A stretch of DNA of 64,000 nt from Micromonospora polyrhachis (GTDB lineage: Bacteria > Actinomycetota > Actinomycetes > Mycobacteriales > Micromonosporaceae). A program made the translations under genes and the position numbers. The notes below the pieces were generated by a model. That model saw only the letters and a list, made by a program, of their open reading frames with translations. It searched no databases and was not told the origin of the DNA. Location of the stretch: the NCBI RefSeq assembly GCF_014203835.1, contig NZ_JACHJW010000001.1, forward strand, positions 6,956,501-7,020,500, in the 5' to 3' direction. Of this stretch, positions 42,790 through 51,307 are shown in pieces. Every line of letters begins with the position of its first letter. The stretch's first letter is position 1.

Positions 42790-43367
42790 CACAGCCTGCC
42801 CACCACCCTCGGTCGCCGCGGCGAGGCTGGCTGACCATGCTCGGCGCACTGCTCTGCGTCGGCACGCTCGGTGTCACCCTGGCCGTCGGCCTGTACCGCT
42901 CCCCGGCGGACCAGGCCGGTGCCGACCGGGTTCCGGTCACCCGTACGCCCGGCACCGCCGCGCCGGCACTTGCCGGTCGGACGCTCGACGGCGATGTCTT
43001 CGACCTCGCGAAGCTACGCGGCCGGGTGGTGTTGGTGAACGTTTTCGCGTCGTGGTGCGCCCCGTGCCGGGCCGAGTTGCCGCTCCTGGTCGAGGCGCAA
43101 CGGCGCTGGTCGGAGCAGGGTCTCCAACTGGTCGGCCTGGCCGTACGGGACAGCGACGACGCCACCCGGAGCCTGCTGCGGGAGGCGGGTGCCGAGGACC
43201 TGCTCGTACTGGCCGACCCGACCGGTGGCATGGCGGTCGACTGGGGAACACGGGGAGTACCGGAGACCTTCGTCGTCGACCAGGCGGGGCGGGTGGCGCA
43301 CTGGGCACAGGGGCAGGTCACCCGAGGGTGGCTGGAACAGCGGGTGGCGCCGCTGTTGGCGACGTGA
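42786..43367 (+). CDS. ccmG: CcmG/DsbE thiol-disulfide oxidoreductase
   Basis: A 193-residue membrane-anchored thioredoxin-fold protein. An N-terminal helix (about residues 18-40) precedes a thioredoxin domain with the active site WCAPC in FASWCAPCRAELPLL (near residue 92) and the cis-Pro loop GVPETFVVD. It reduces the cysteines of apocytochrome CxxCH sites. Overlaps ccmF and ccmH by ATGA/GTGA. Confidence 0.9.
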   Translation: MTQPAHHPRSPRRGWLTMLGALLCVGTLGVTLAVGLYRSPADQAGADRVPVTRTPGTAAPALAGRTLDGDVFDLAKLRGRVVLVNVFASWCAPCRAELPLLVEAQRRWSEQGLQLVGLAVRDSDDATRSLLREAGAEDLLVLADPTGGMAVDWGTRGVPETFVVDQAGRVAHWAQGQVTRGWLEQRVAPLLAT

Positions 43368-44266
43368 CGCTCCGCCGGGTCTGCGCCGTCGCCCTGCTGG
43401 TCGTGCTGCTCGCCGGTGCGGGCCTCGCGACCTGGCGCTCGACCGGCGGCGCCACCGCATCCGACCCGGTGCGGGACCTGGCCGCCGGGTTACGCTGCCC
43501 GGCCTGCCAGGGCGAGTCGGTAGCCGATTCACGATCTCCGATCGCCGCCGCGATGCGCGAGGTGGTCGCCGCCCAACTCGCCGAGGGCCGCAGCCCGGAC
43601 GAGGTGCGGGCATACTTCGCCGAGCGGTACGGGCCCGAGGTGCTGGCGACGCCACCGGCCCGGGGCCTCGGTCTGTTGCTGTGGGTGGTGCCGGCGCTCG
43701 TACTGCTGACGGTCGCGGTGGCGGCGATGCGGACCCATCGACGGTCGGAGCGGCATCGCTCTCCCGCGCCCCGGTCCGACCAGCCGGCCGGTCGCCTCCG
43801 CGTACGTGCCCGGACGACCTGGAACGTCGGTGCCCTGAGCCTGGTCGGGTTCGTCGGCGTGATCGCCGTGATCGCGCCCCCCGGGTCCGAACCCGCGCCA
43901 CCAGCCTCGGCGGTCACCGACCCGGTGGCGGCGCAGCTCACCCTCGCCCGCTCCCTCGAACAGCGGGGCGAGTACGCCACCGCGGCGGACGTATACCGGA
44001 CCGCGCTGGCCCAGCGGCCCGTCGACGACATTCGACTGCGGCTGGCGTTCACGCTGGTCCGGGCCGGGCAGCCCACGCCGGCCGAGGAGGCGGCCCGACA
44101 GGTGCTCGCCGGCCGGCCGGACGAACCGGATGCGCTGCTGATACTCGGGCTCGCCCAGCGGGCGAGTGGTAGACCAGCGGCCGGCTCGACTCTCCGGCGT
44201 TTCCTCACCCTGGCCCCCGACCATCCGGCCGCCCCGGAGGTGCGTCGCCTGCTCGACGCCAGGTGA
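43364..44266 (+). CDS. ccmH: CcmH with fused CcmI-like TPR domain
   Basis: A 300-residue fusion. After an N-terminal helix, the CcmH signature LRCPACQGESVADSRSPIA is at about residues 43-61, followed by FAERYGPEVLATPP and a membrane helix. After a basic loop and another helix, residues about 185-300 are two to three TPR-like repeats, like the periplasmic part of CcmI (LEQRGEYATAADVYRTALAQ). CcmH reduces and CcmI holds the apocytochrome for CcmF. It is the last gene of the ccm operon; ccmA, ccmB and ccmD are not present in this window. Confidence 0.87.
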   Translation: MTLRRVCAVALLVVLLAGAGLATWRSTGGATASDPVRDLAAGLRCPACQGESVADSRSPIAAAMREVVAAQLAEGRSPDEVRAYFAERYGPEVLATPPARGLGLLLWVVPALVLLTVAVAAMRTHRRSERHRSPAPRSDQPAGRLRVRARTTWNVGALSLVGFVGVIAVIAPPGSEPAPPASAVTDPVAAQLTLARSLEQRGEYATAADVYRTALAQRPVDDIRLRLAFTLVRAGQPTPAEEAARQVLAGRPDEPDALLILGLAQRASGRPAAGSTLRRFLTLAPDHPAAPEVRRLLDAR

Positions 44267-44291
44267 CGACTGCCGGTCGTGGCCGGCGACG

Positions 44292-44735
44292 TCAGCCGGG
44301 AAGGTCGGGGGTGAGCAGGGCGAGCCCGATCTCCGGGTCGAACCGTTTGGCCAACGACGGAGCCACCTCGGTCAGGACGACCTCCAGGGTCGGCCACACC
44401 TCGCCTCGCAGCAGATGCCCGCCGATCGTCGAGCCGTCCCGCCGGCCACACACCGCGTGCACGTGCAACTCGGGCCGACCATCGTGTTCCGCAACGTCGC
44501 CGAGCAGGGAGAGCACCTCCACCTGCCCGTCGATCGCGATCGGCAGGTAGTCGTGGACATTGGGATCGAAGTAGCCGAGTTCGCCGGATCGGAACCCGCC
44601 GACCGCCGTGACCTGGGCGGCACGGATGTCGTACTCGCGAATGGCGTCCCGGAGGGTGGCCACCGCCTCCTCGTCCCGGTCGCAGACCACCACCAGGACC
44701 CGGCGCTGATCTTCCTTGATCTCCCGCACCCGCAT
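44292..44735 (-). CDS. PPC-domain (DUF296) protein
   Basis: A 147-residue single-domain protein with the plant-and-prokaryote-conserved PPC/DUF296 fold. LRDAIREYDIRAAQVTAVGG near residue 27 is followed by a VEVLSLLGDVAEHDGRPELH core, an HAVCGRRDGSTIGGHLL segment and a final VVLTEV strand. Bacterial PPC proteins form trimers; several bind metal or small ligands, and their role is mostly unknown. The start is taken at 44735; an in-frame ATG at 44789 would add 18 residues. It is convergent with ccmH. Confidence 0.75.
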   Translation of the reverse strand: MRVREIKEDQRRVLVVVCDRDEEAVATLRDAIREYDIRAAQVTAVGGFRSGELGYFDPNVHDYLPIAIDGQVEVLSLLGDVAEHDGRPELHVHAVCGRRDGSTIGGHLLRGEVWPTLEVVLTEVAPSLAKRFDPEIGLALLTPDLPG

Positions 44736-44984
44736 TCGCGTTGGATACCCCGGCTTCTGCCGATGATTCCAGACGGGTTGGCTGGTCATCGGCCTGGTGG
44801 GGATAGCCAGCCGGCGGCGTACTCTTCTTTGCCACATCGGGCCTGCTCGGCGGCGGAAAGGGCGATGCCGGCGAGTAGGCGACTCAGCCGCCGAACGCTT
44901 CGACAAGGCTGGCCCGGGGTATCCAACCAGCGGACAGGAGCCGCGACGCGTCTCGTTGCCGACAAGCACCGGAAGGGGTATGTC

Positions 44985-45143
44985 GTGACATCGGTTACCC
45001 AACGAATCAAGGGATTCCTGAGCAGCCCGCAGGGTCGCAAACTTACGGACCGCGGGCGACGCGAGATGTCGAAACCAGGCACGCAGCAGAAGTTGCGACA
45101 GTTCGCGCAGCGGCTGACCGGCCGATCGGCCCCCCGCCGCTGA
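44985..45143 (+). CDS. 52-residue conserved-looking basic protein
   Basis: A short gene with a strong GGAAGGGG Shine-Dalgarno 6 nt before a GTG. The product reads VTSVTQRIKGFLSSPQGRKL and ends in a basic QKLRQFAQRLTGRS tail; it is highly charged and probably helical. A 52-bp palindrome follows directly as a terminator, supporting expression. No function can be given; small proteins of this form are common in actinobacteria. Confidence 0.65.
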   Translation: MTSVTQRIKGFLSSPQGRKLTDRGRREMSKPGTQQKLRQFAQRLTGRSAPRR

Positions 45144-45149
45144 CCTGGC

Positions 45150-45201
45150 CAGCTCGTGCTCTTGTCGTGGTCTACGTAGACCACGACAAGAGCACGAGCT
45201 G
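45150..45201. terminator. Perfect 52-bp palindrome between convergent genes
   Basis: Positions 45150-45201 are exactly self-complementary with no spacer: 26-bp arms meeting at TACGTA, outer arm beginning CAGCTCGTGCTC. It lies between the 52-residue gene stop (45143) and the convergent enolase-superfamily stop (45235), so it can act as a bidirectional terminator or form a cruciform. Confidence 0.75.
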
Positions 45202-45234
45202 CCCGAGCGAAAGGGTTCCGTCAGGCACGTCGGG

Positions 45235-46365
45235 CTAGGCGACACGGTAACGCTGGGCGTCGGCCTCCCGGAACTCCAGCCCGTTGCCGGGCACGGTCAG
45301 GTCCGGTGCGAGCAGCCCGCCGTCCGGCACGAGGGCACCGTCGAAGAACAGCGACTCGATGCGTACGTGATCGTGGAACCACTCCAGGTGACGCAGGTTC
45401 ACCGTGGCCGCCGCCACGTCGACGTGCAGGTGCGGGGCACAGTGACCGGAGACCTGCAGCCCGTGCGCGGCGGCCACGGCACAGACCCGCAGCCACTCCG
45501 TGATCCCGCCGCAGCGACTGACGTCGACCTGGAGACAGTCCACTGCTCCGGCGGCACACATCCGCTGGAAGTAGGGCAGGTCATAGCCGTACTCCCCGGC
45601 GGTCACATCTGGGCTGACCGCGTCCCGTACCGCCCGCAGGCCGATGAGGTCGTCGGAGGAGACCGGCTCCTCGAACCAGCGCACGTCGAGATCCGCCATG
45701 GCGTCGGCAACCCGGATCGCCTGTTTCTCCGTGTAGCCGCCGTTGGCGTCCACGTAGAGTTCGGCGTCCGCGCCGATGGCGTCCCGGGCCTGCCGCATCC
45801 GGGTCAGATCCCGTTCGACCGCCTTCCCCCAGGACTCACCGATCTTGATCTTCACCCGGGGAACGCCCAACTCGTGCACCCAGTGGCTCATCTGCTCGCG
45901 CAACCGCATCTCGTCATAGGTGGTGAAGCCGCCGCTGCCATAGATCGGAACCTGCTCGTGCACGGCCCCGAGCAGCCGGGTCAGGCGTACCCCGATCAAC
46001 CGGGCCTTGAGATCCCACAACGCGGTGTCGATCGCGGAGATGGCCATCGCCGCCACCCCGGGCCGCCCGACGTTACGCACCGCCCGACACATCGCCTCGT
46101 ACACACCGGTGACGTCGAGGGCACACCGCCCCTTGACCACGTCGGCGAGCAGTTCTCCGATCAGCGCGCCGCCGGCCGCCGCCCCGTACGTCCAACCGGT
46201 ACCGACCGCGCCGCCGGCCATGACCCGGACCAGCACCATGGTGGTGGCGTCCCACCGGAAGGTCCCGTCCGCCTCCGGTTGGTCGGTGGGTATCCGGTAG
46301 ACCGCCCAGCGCAGATCCTCGATGGGCACCTCGATGTCGGAGTTGGGCAGGTCGATGTGGAACAT
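45235..46365 (-). CDS. Mandelate racemase/muconate lactonizing enzyme-family protein (enolase superfamily)
   Basis: A 376-residue enzyme with an N-terminal capping domain and C-terminal TIM barrel. Active-site segments: RVKIKIGESW (K-x-K, about residue 173), the metal ligands in YVDANGGYTEKQ, WFEEPVSSDD and AGEYGYD, the QVDVSRCGGI strand, and HCAPHLH supplying the barrel-end His. The family abstracts an alpha-proton from carboxylates, typically dehydrating sugar acids or racemising. It lies 6 bp after the FAD/Fe-S oxidoreductase gene and shares its operon, suggesting metabolism of a hydroxy or sugar acid. Substrate unknown. Confidence 0.87.
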   Translation of the reverse strand: MFHIDLPNSDIEVPIEDLRWAVYRIPTDQPEADGTFRWDATTMVLVRVMAGGAVGTGWTYGAAAGGALIGELLADVVKGRCALDVTGVYEAMCRAVRNVGRPGVAAMAISAIDTALWDLKARLIGVRLTRLLGAVHEQVPIYGSGGFTTYDEMRLREQMSHWVHELGVPRVKIKIGESWGKAVERDLTRMRQARDAIGADAELYVDANGGYTEKQAIRVADAMADLDVRWFEEPVSSDDLIGLRAVRDAVSPDVTAGEYGYDLPYFQRMCAAGAVDCLQVDVSRCGGITEWLRVCAVAAAHGLQVSGHCAPHLHVDVAAATVNLRHLEWFHDHVRIESLFFDGALVPDGGLLAPDLTVPGNGLEFREADAQRYRVA

Positions 46366-46371
46366 GCCAGA

Positions 46372-49300
46372 TCACCCGAGGACATGGGCGCGGCCGGGAC
46401 GCCGGGCGAGCACCTGTTCCGGGTAGTCCCCTGGGGCCAGCCCCCGGACGGCACCGTTGAGGATCTCGGCAAGGTGTACGGCCCGGCGGCCGATCGCCGC
46501 GTCCTCGATCTGCGTACGGCAGGAGAAGCCGTCGGCGACGAGCAGGGTGCTCGGGTCAGCGGCGCGTACGGCCGGCAGCAGGACCCGTTCGGCGCAGGCC
46601 AGGGAGACGTCCCGGTGTTCGGTGGTCATACCGAAGTTGCCGGCCAGCCCGCAGCAGCCCGAGTCGAGGACCTCGACGTCGAGACCAGCCCGCGCCATCA
46701 GCGTGGTGTCCGGGTCGAAGCCCAGAACAGCGTGCTGGTGGCAGTGGGTCTGCACGACCGCCTTCGGCCGCCGCCCGTCGACGCCGGTCAGCTGCGGGGT
46801 GAAGTCGGGGACCCGCTCGGTGAGCAGTTCCGCCAGCGTCTTGGTCTGCGCGACCAGCCGTTCGACGTCCAGGTCGTGGCCGAGCAGTTCGTGTGCATCG
46901 GATCGGAAGACCCCGGTGCAGCTCGGCTCCAGGCCGACCACCGGCAGGCCGTCGCGCAGATAGGGGGCGAGGACGTCGAGGCTGCGCCGCAACACCCGCC
47001 GGGCGGTGCCGAGCTGACCAGTGGAGATCCAGGTCAGGCCGCAGCAGACCTGCTGGGTGGGCATGACCACCCGGAACCCGGCCGCTTCCAGCACCCCCAC
47101 CGCTGCTGCCGCCACATGCGGCGACAGGTAGGTGGTGAAGGTGTCCGGCCAGAGCAGGACCTGCCCCCGCTCGCCGGAGCCGCCCGGGGTGCGGCGGTGG
47201 AACCAACGCTTGAAGCTGGCCGCTGCGAAGGTCGGTAGCTGCCGTCGTGGATCCACCCCGGCGAGCAGCTTGGCCAGGGTGCCGACCCCGGGGGTACGCG
47301 CCGCGCGGTTGACCGTGCCGGGGGCGAGCGTCGCCAGCCGGGCCCAGACCGGCAACCAGCCGAGGCTGTAGTGGTCGCGAGGACGGATCCGGCCGGCGTA
47401 GTGGTGGGCGAGGAACTCGGCCTTGTAGGTGGCCATGTCGACGTTGACCGGGCAGTCCCGCTTACAGCCCTTGCAGGCCAGACAGAGGTCGAGAGCATCG
47501 GCTACCGCCGGATCCCGCCAGCCGCCGGTGATGGTCTCACCCCGCACCATCTCGAACAACAGCCGGGCTCGGCCCCGGGTGGAGTGCTGCTCGTCGCCCG
47601 TGACCATGTAGCTGGGACACATCACCCCGTTCCCGCCATGCCGCCGGCACTTACCGACGCCGACACAGCGGTTGGCGGCGCGGGCGAAGCTGTCCTGGTC
47701 GGACGGGTATTCGAAGAAGGTGGCGGGTTCGGCCGGGGCGTAGTCGGGGCCGAGGCGCAGTTGGGAGTCGAGCGGGTTGGCGTGTACAACCTTGCCCGGG
47801 TTCATCCGGTTGTCCGGGTCGAAGATCGCCTTGAACTCCTCGAACACCCGCACCATGTCGGGGCCGTACATCTTGACCAGCAGTTCACCTCGGGCCTGTC
47901 CGTCACCATGCTCGCCGGAGAGCGACCCGCCGTGCCCCACGCACAGGTCGGCGGCCCGCTCGACGAAGGCCCGGAACTGCCGCACCCCCTGCACGGTGAT
48001 CAGGTCGAACGGGATGCTGGTGTGCAGGCAGCCGTTGCCGAAGTGCCCGTAGAGGCTCGCGGCACCATAGCCGAACTCGTCGAGCAACTTACTGAACCCG
48101 CTCAGGTAGTCCCCGAGCCGCTCCGGCGGCACGGCCGAGTCCTCCCAGCCCGGCCAGGTGTCCGGCATGCCCGGCACGCGAGCGGTGGCCGCCAACGCGG
48201 ACTCACGTACCTGCCAGATCTGGTCCTCGTGCTGCGGATCATCAAACACCTGCACCGTCGGCGGGTGCTCGCCCTGACTCAGCGTCTCGACGAGCACGTC
48301 GACCTTGCCGCGCGCCTCCGCGACGGTGTCGCCACCGAACTGCGCCAGCAACCAGGCACCGCCCTCCGGCAGCAGGTGCAGCGCCGCAGGATGCATGTGT
48401 TTGCGCATCTCGTAGCCGATGAGCTTGTCATCCAGCGCCTCCAGCACGAACGGCTGGTGCGGATTCACGTCCCGTACGGCGTGCGCGGCGGCGACGATGT
48501 CGTGGTAGCCGAGCAGCACCATCGCCTTGGCGGGTGGTTCGGGCAGCAGGGCCAGCTCGGCGCGCAGCACGGTGACACAGGTCGACTCGCTGCCCACCAA
48601 CGCCTGCGCGACGTTGAAGCCATGCTCGGGCAGCAGCGCGGCCAGGTTGTAGCCGGAGATACGCCGGGGCAGCTGGGGCAGGTTGCGCAACGCGTCGGCG
48701 TGCCGGTCGACCAACTCGCGGAGGCGACGGTGGATGTCGGCCGGTCGGCCACCGGCGGCGAGGATCCGCTCGTACTCGGCGTCGGAGGTGGGGCCGACCC
48801 ACATCCGGACGCCGTCGTAGGTGAGCACCTCCAGTCGCCGGACGTTGGCGGCGGTGGTGCCGCTCCACTGGGCGGTCGAGCCGCAGGAGTTGTTGCCGAT
48901 CATCCCGCCGATGGTGCAGTGCGAGTGGGTGGCCGGTTTCGGACCGAAGATCAGGTTGTCCCGCCGCCGGGTGTACGCGTTGAGTTCGTCCAGCACGATG
49001 CCCGGCTGCACGATCGCGCTACGCAGCGCCGGGTCGAAGGACTCGACGCGGTTGACGTACTTGGTGAAGTCGATGACGACCGCGACATTGCAGCACTCAC
49101 CGGCCAGGCTCGTCCCCCCGCCCCGGGCGAGCACCGGTGCACCGTACTCCCGACACAGTTCGACGGTGGCGACCACGTCGGCCAGGTCCCGGGGTACGAC
49201 CACGCCGATCGGCACCTGCCGGTAGTTGGAGCCGTCGGTGGCGTAGAGCGCCCGACTGCCGTCGTCGAAGCGCACCTCGCCGACGACGCGGCGGGACAGC

Positions 49301-49383
49301 GCCTCGGCCAGGGCGGTGACGTCCACCTCGACGGGGCGCCCACCAGGGCGCATCGTGGGGGTGGGAAGGACAGTCGCCATCAC
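46372..49383 (-). CDS. FAD-binding and Fe-S protein, D-lactate dehydrogenase (cytochrome)-like
   Basis: A 1003-residue fusion. Residues about 45-230 are an FAD_binding_4 (PCMH) domain with ARGGGTSLAGECC and the following IGNNSCGS loop. About 240-525 is the FAD-linked oxidase C domain ending in HGGSLSGEHGDGQARGELL. Then come Fe-S motifs (CVGVGKCRRHGG, CLACKGCKRDCP) and two CCG segments (VCCGLTWISTG, CCGLAGNFGM). The family oxidises D-2-hydroxy acids such as D-lactate or glycolate and passes electrons to the quinone pool. The GTG (49383) or ATG (49380) start overlaps the TPP-enzyme stop. Operon with the TPP enzyme and the enolase-superfamily gene. Confidence 0.88.
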   Translation of the reverse strand: MMATVLPTPTMRPGGRPVEVDVTALAEALSRRVVGEVRFDDGSRALYATDGSNYRQVPIGVVVPRDLADVVATVELCREYGAPVLARGGGTSLAGECCNVAVVIDFTKYVNRVESFDPALRSAIVQPGIVLDELNAYTRRRDNLIFGPKPATHSHCTIGGMIGNNSCGSTAQWSGTTAANVRRLEVLTYDGVRMWVGPTSDAEYERILAAGGRPADIHRRLRELVDRHADALRNLPQLPRRISGYNLAALLPEHGFNVAQALVGSESTCVTVLRAELALLPEPPAKAMVLLGYHDIVAAAHAVRDVNPHQPFVLEALDDKLIGYEMRKHMHPAALHLLPEGGAWLLAQFGGDTVAEARGKVDVLVETLSQGEHPPTVQVFDDPQHEDQIWQVRESALAATARVPGMPDTWPGWEDSAVPPERLGDYLSGFSKLLDEFGYGAASLYGHFGNGCLHTSIPFDLITVQGVRQFRAFVERAADLCVGHGGSLSGEHGDGQARGELLVKMYGPDMVRVFEEFKAIFDPDNRMNPGKVVHANPLDSQLRLGPDYAPAEPATFFEYPSDQDSFARAANRCVGVGKCRRHGGNGVMCPSYMVTGDEQHSTRGRARLLFEMVRGETITGGWRDPAVADALDLCLACKGCKRDCPVNVDMATYKAEFLAHHYAGRIRPRDHYSLGWLPVWARLATLAPGTVNRAARTPGVGTLAKLLAGVDPRRQLPTFAAASFKRWFHRRTPGGSGERGQVLLWPDTFTTYLSPHVAAAAVGVLEAAGFRVVMPTQQVCCGLTWISTGQLGTARRVLRRSLDVLAPYLRDGLPVVGLEPSCTGVFRSDAHELLGHDLDVERLVAQTKTLAELLTERVPDFTPQLTGVDGRRPKAVVQTHCHQHAVLGFDPDTTLMARAGLDVEVLDSGCCGLAGNFGMTTEHRDVSLACAERVLLPAVRAADPSTLLVADGFSCRTQIEDAAIGRRAVHLAEILNGAVRGLAPGDYPEQVLARRPGRAHVLG

Positions 49384-51149
49384 CGCTCCCGCAACTGCTG
49401 GATCTTGTCCTTGAACAGGGTGGTGGCGATCGACGCCCGATGCGGCTGCCCGCGCAGGAACGCCTCGGCGAAGTGCTTCGCCTGCTCGTACTTGATTTTC
49501 CCGGGCATCGGCGGCTCGTTGGCGTCGACCACCACGTCGACCAGTGCCGGACCGTCGTACGCCAACGCCTCCCGCAACGTCCCGCGCAGGTTACCGGGCC
49601 GGTCGACGTACGCCCCGAACCCACCGCAGCCACGCGCCCAGCCGGCGTAGTCCGGTTTCGAGCCCTCGAACCGCACACCGTACTCGGGATAGCCGAGCAC
49701 CATCTGTTCCCACAGGATCTGCCCGAGGGAACTGTTGTTGTTGATCACGACCTTGATGGGCAGCCGGTACCGGCAGGCCGTATGGAACTCGGCCATCAGC
49801 ATGGCAAACGCCCCGTCACCGGGATAGGCGATCACCTGCCGATCCGGATAGGCGTGCTGGATCGCGATCGCGTACGGCAGTGCGGGTGCCATGGTGGCCA
49901 GGTTGCCGGAGAGGTAGAACTCCCGGTCGCCCCGGATCGTCCAGTGCCGGGCCGCCCAGGTCGCCACGGTGCCCGAGTCACAGGTGAGTACGGCGTCGTC
50001 GGTGGCGAGGTCGTCGATCAGTGCGGCGAGGTACTGCGGGGCGATCGGGTCGCGGTCGGCGGACTCCAACGCCGCCATGTTGGTGCGCCAGCCCGCCATC
50101 TTCGCCTGATAGCTCGGTAGCAGCCGCCGCTCCGGACGGCGACGCAGCATCGGTAGCAGCGCCTCCAGGGTCGCGGCAACGTCTCCGATCAGCGGCACGT
50201 CGGTCGGCATCCGTACCCCGGCCCGAGTTGGCTCGATCTCGACCTGCACCGTCTTCACCTTGCCCGGGGTGGGCAGGTGCTTGGTGTAGGGGAAGTTGGT
50301 GCCGAGCATGACCAGGGTGTCGATCTCCTCGATCAGCTCCTCGCTCGGCTTCGTGCCGAGCAGGCCGATGCCCCCGGTGGTGTACGGCGAGTCGTCGGCC
50401 AGCACCATCTTGCCGGAGAGTGTCTTGATCACCGGCGCATCGAGGGTGTCGGCCAACTGTTCGACCAATCGTCCCGCTCCCCTGGCCCCGATGCCGACCA
50501 GGATGCCCACCTTCTGCCCCTCGTTGAGCAGCCGGGCCGCGGCGCGTAGTTCCGCCTCCCGGGGCCGGACCGCAGGGGCCAGGTAGATGGGGGCGGTCAC
50601 CGGCGGGTTCGCCGGGGCAACCAACTCGTACGGCTGCTGCCCGGCCTCGGCGACCTGTATGTCGTTGGGCACCGTCAGGTGCGCCACGCCCCGCCGGCCG
50701 TACGCGGTGCGGATCGCGATGTCCACCAGGCTGGGTAGCTGCGCCGGGTTGACGATCATCTCGTTGTAGACGGCGACGTCGGCGAAGAACCGGTCGAGTT
50801 GCACCTCCTGCTGGTAACCGGTGCCCAGCACGCTGGTCTCCTGCATCCCGGTGATCGCCAGGACCGGTTGGTGGTCCATCTTCGCGTCGTAGAGCCCGTT
50901 GGCCAGGTGGATCCCGCCCGGTCCGCTGGTCGCCAGGCACACCCCGATCTCCCCGGTCGCCTTGGCGTGTGCGGTAGCCATGAAGGCCGCCGCCTCTTCG
51001 TGGTGCACGAGCACAAACCGGATCCGGTCGGCGTTACGCCGCAGGCCCTCCATGATCCCGTTGATGCCGTCACCCGGCAGACCGAAGACGGTCCGGACAC
51101 CCCAGTCGGCCAGGCGGCTGACGAGCACTTCGGCGGCAATCGCACCCAT
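49380..51149 (-). CDS. TPP-dependent enzyme, pyruvate oxidase/pyruvate:quinone oxidoreductase-like
   Basis: A 589-residue thiamine-diphosphate enzyme of the acetolactate synthase/pyruvate oxidase family with three domains. The N-terminal PYR domain carries FGLPGDGINGIMEGL and the catalytic Glu in VHHEEAAAFMA. The central domain is an FAD/DHS-like fold. The C-terminal PP domain has the TPP motif GDGAFAM followed about 25 residues later by INNNSSLG. The G-D-x-I/L-N-G loop is PoxB-like, favouring pyruvate oxidation to acetate over acetolactate synthesis, though this is inference. ATG 51149 is used; ATG 51161 is possible. First gene of a three-gene leftward operon. Confidence 0.82.
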   Translation of the reverse strand: MGAIAAEVLVSRLADWGVRTVFGLPGDGINGIMEGLRRNADRIRFVLVHHEEAAAFMATAHAKATGEIGVCLATSGPGGIHLANGLYDAKMDHQPVLAITGMQETSVLGTGYQQEVQLDRFFADVAVYNEMIVNPAQLPSLVDIAIRTAYGRRGVAHLTVPNDIQVAEAGQQPYELVAPANPPVTAPIYLAPAVRPREAELRAAARLLNEGQKVGILVGIGARGAGRLVEQLADTLDAPVIKTLSGKMVLADDSPYTTGGIGLLGTKPSEELIEEIDTLVMLGTNFPYTKHLPTPGKVKTVQVEIEPTRAGVRMPTDVPLIGDVAATLEALLPMLRRRPERRLLPSYQAKMAGWRTNMAALESADRDPIAPQYLAALIDDLATDDAVLTCDSGTVATWAARHWTIRGDREFYLSGNLATMAPALPYAIAIQHAYPDRQVIAYPGDGAFAMLMAEFHTACRYRLPIKVVINNNSSLGQILWEQMVLGYPEYGVRFEGSKPDYAGWARGCGGFGAYVDRPGNLRGTLREALAYDGPALVDVVVDANEPPMPGKIKYEQAKHFAEAFLRGQPHRASIATTLFKDKIQQLRER

Positions 51150-51307
51150 GCCGGACCGCATACCCGCTGCGCATGACCTAAACGTTCGGGTCGACCGATG
51201 CTGGCGTCGTTCCGGCTCGCCAGGGCGGGATCCTGGCCGCATGGCCAGCGGTCACCTGGGCATTCAGCCGGACGGGGACACGTATCCGAGCAGATGGGGT
51301 GGCTGCC

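Noticed and set aside
47371-49650. 759-codon plus-strand frame
   Set aside because: Antisense to the FAD/Fe-S oxidoreductase, which has intact flavin and cluster motifs.
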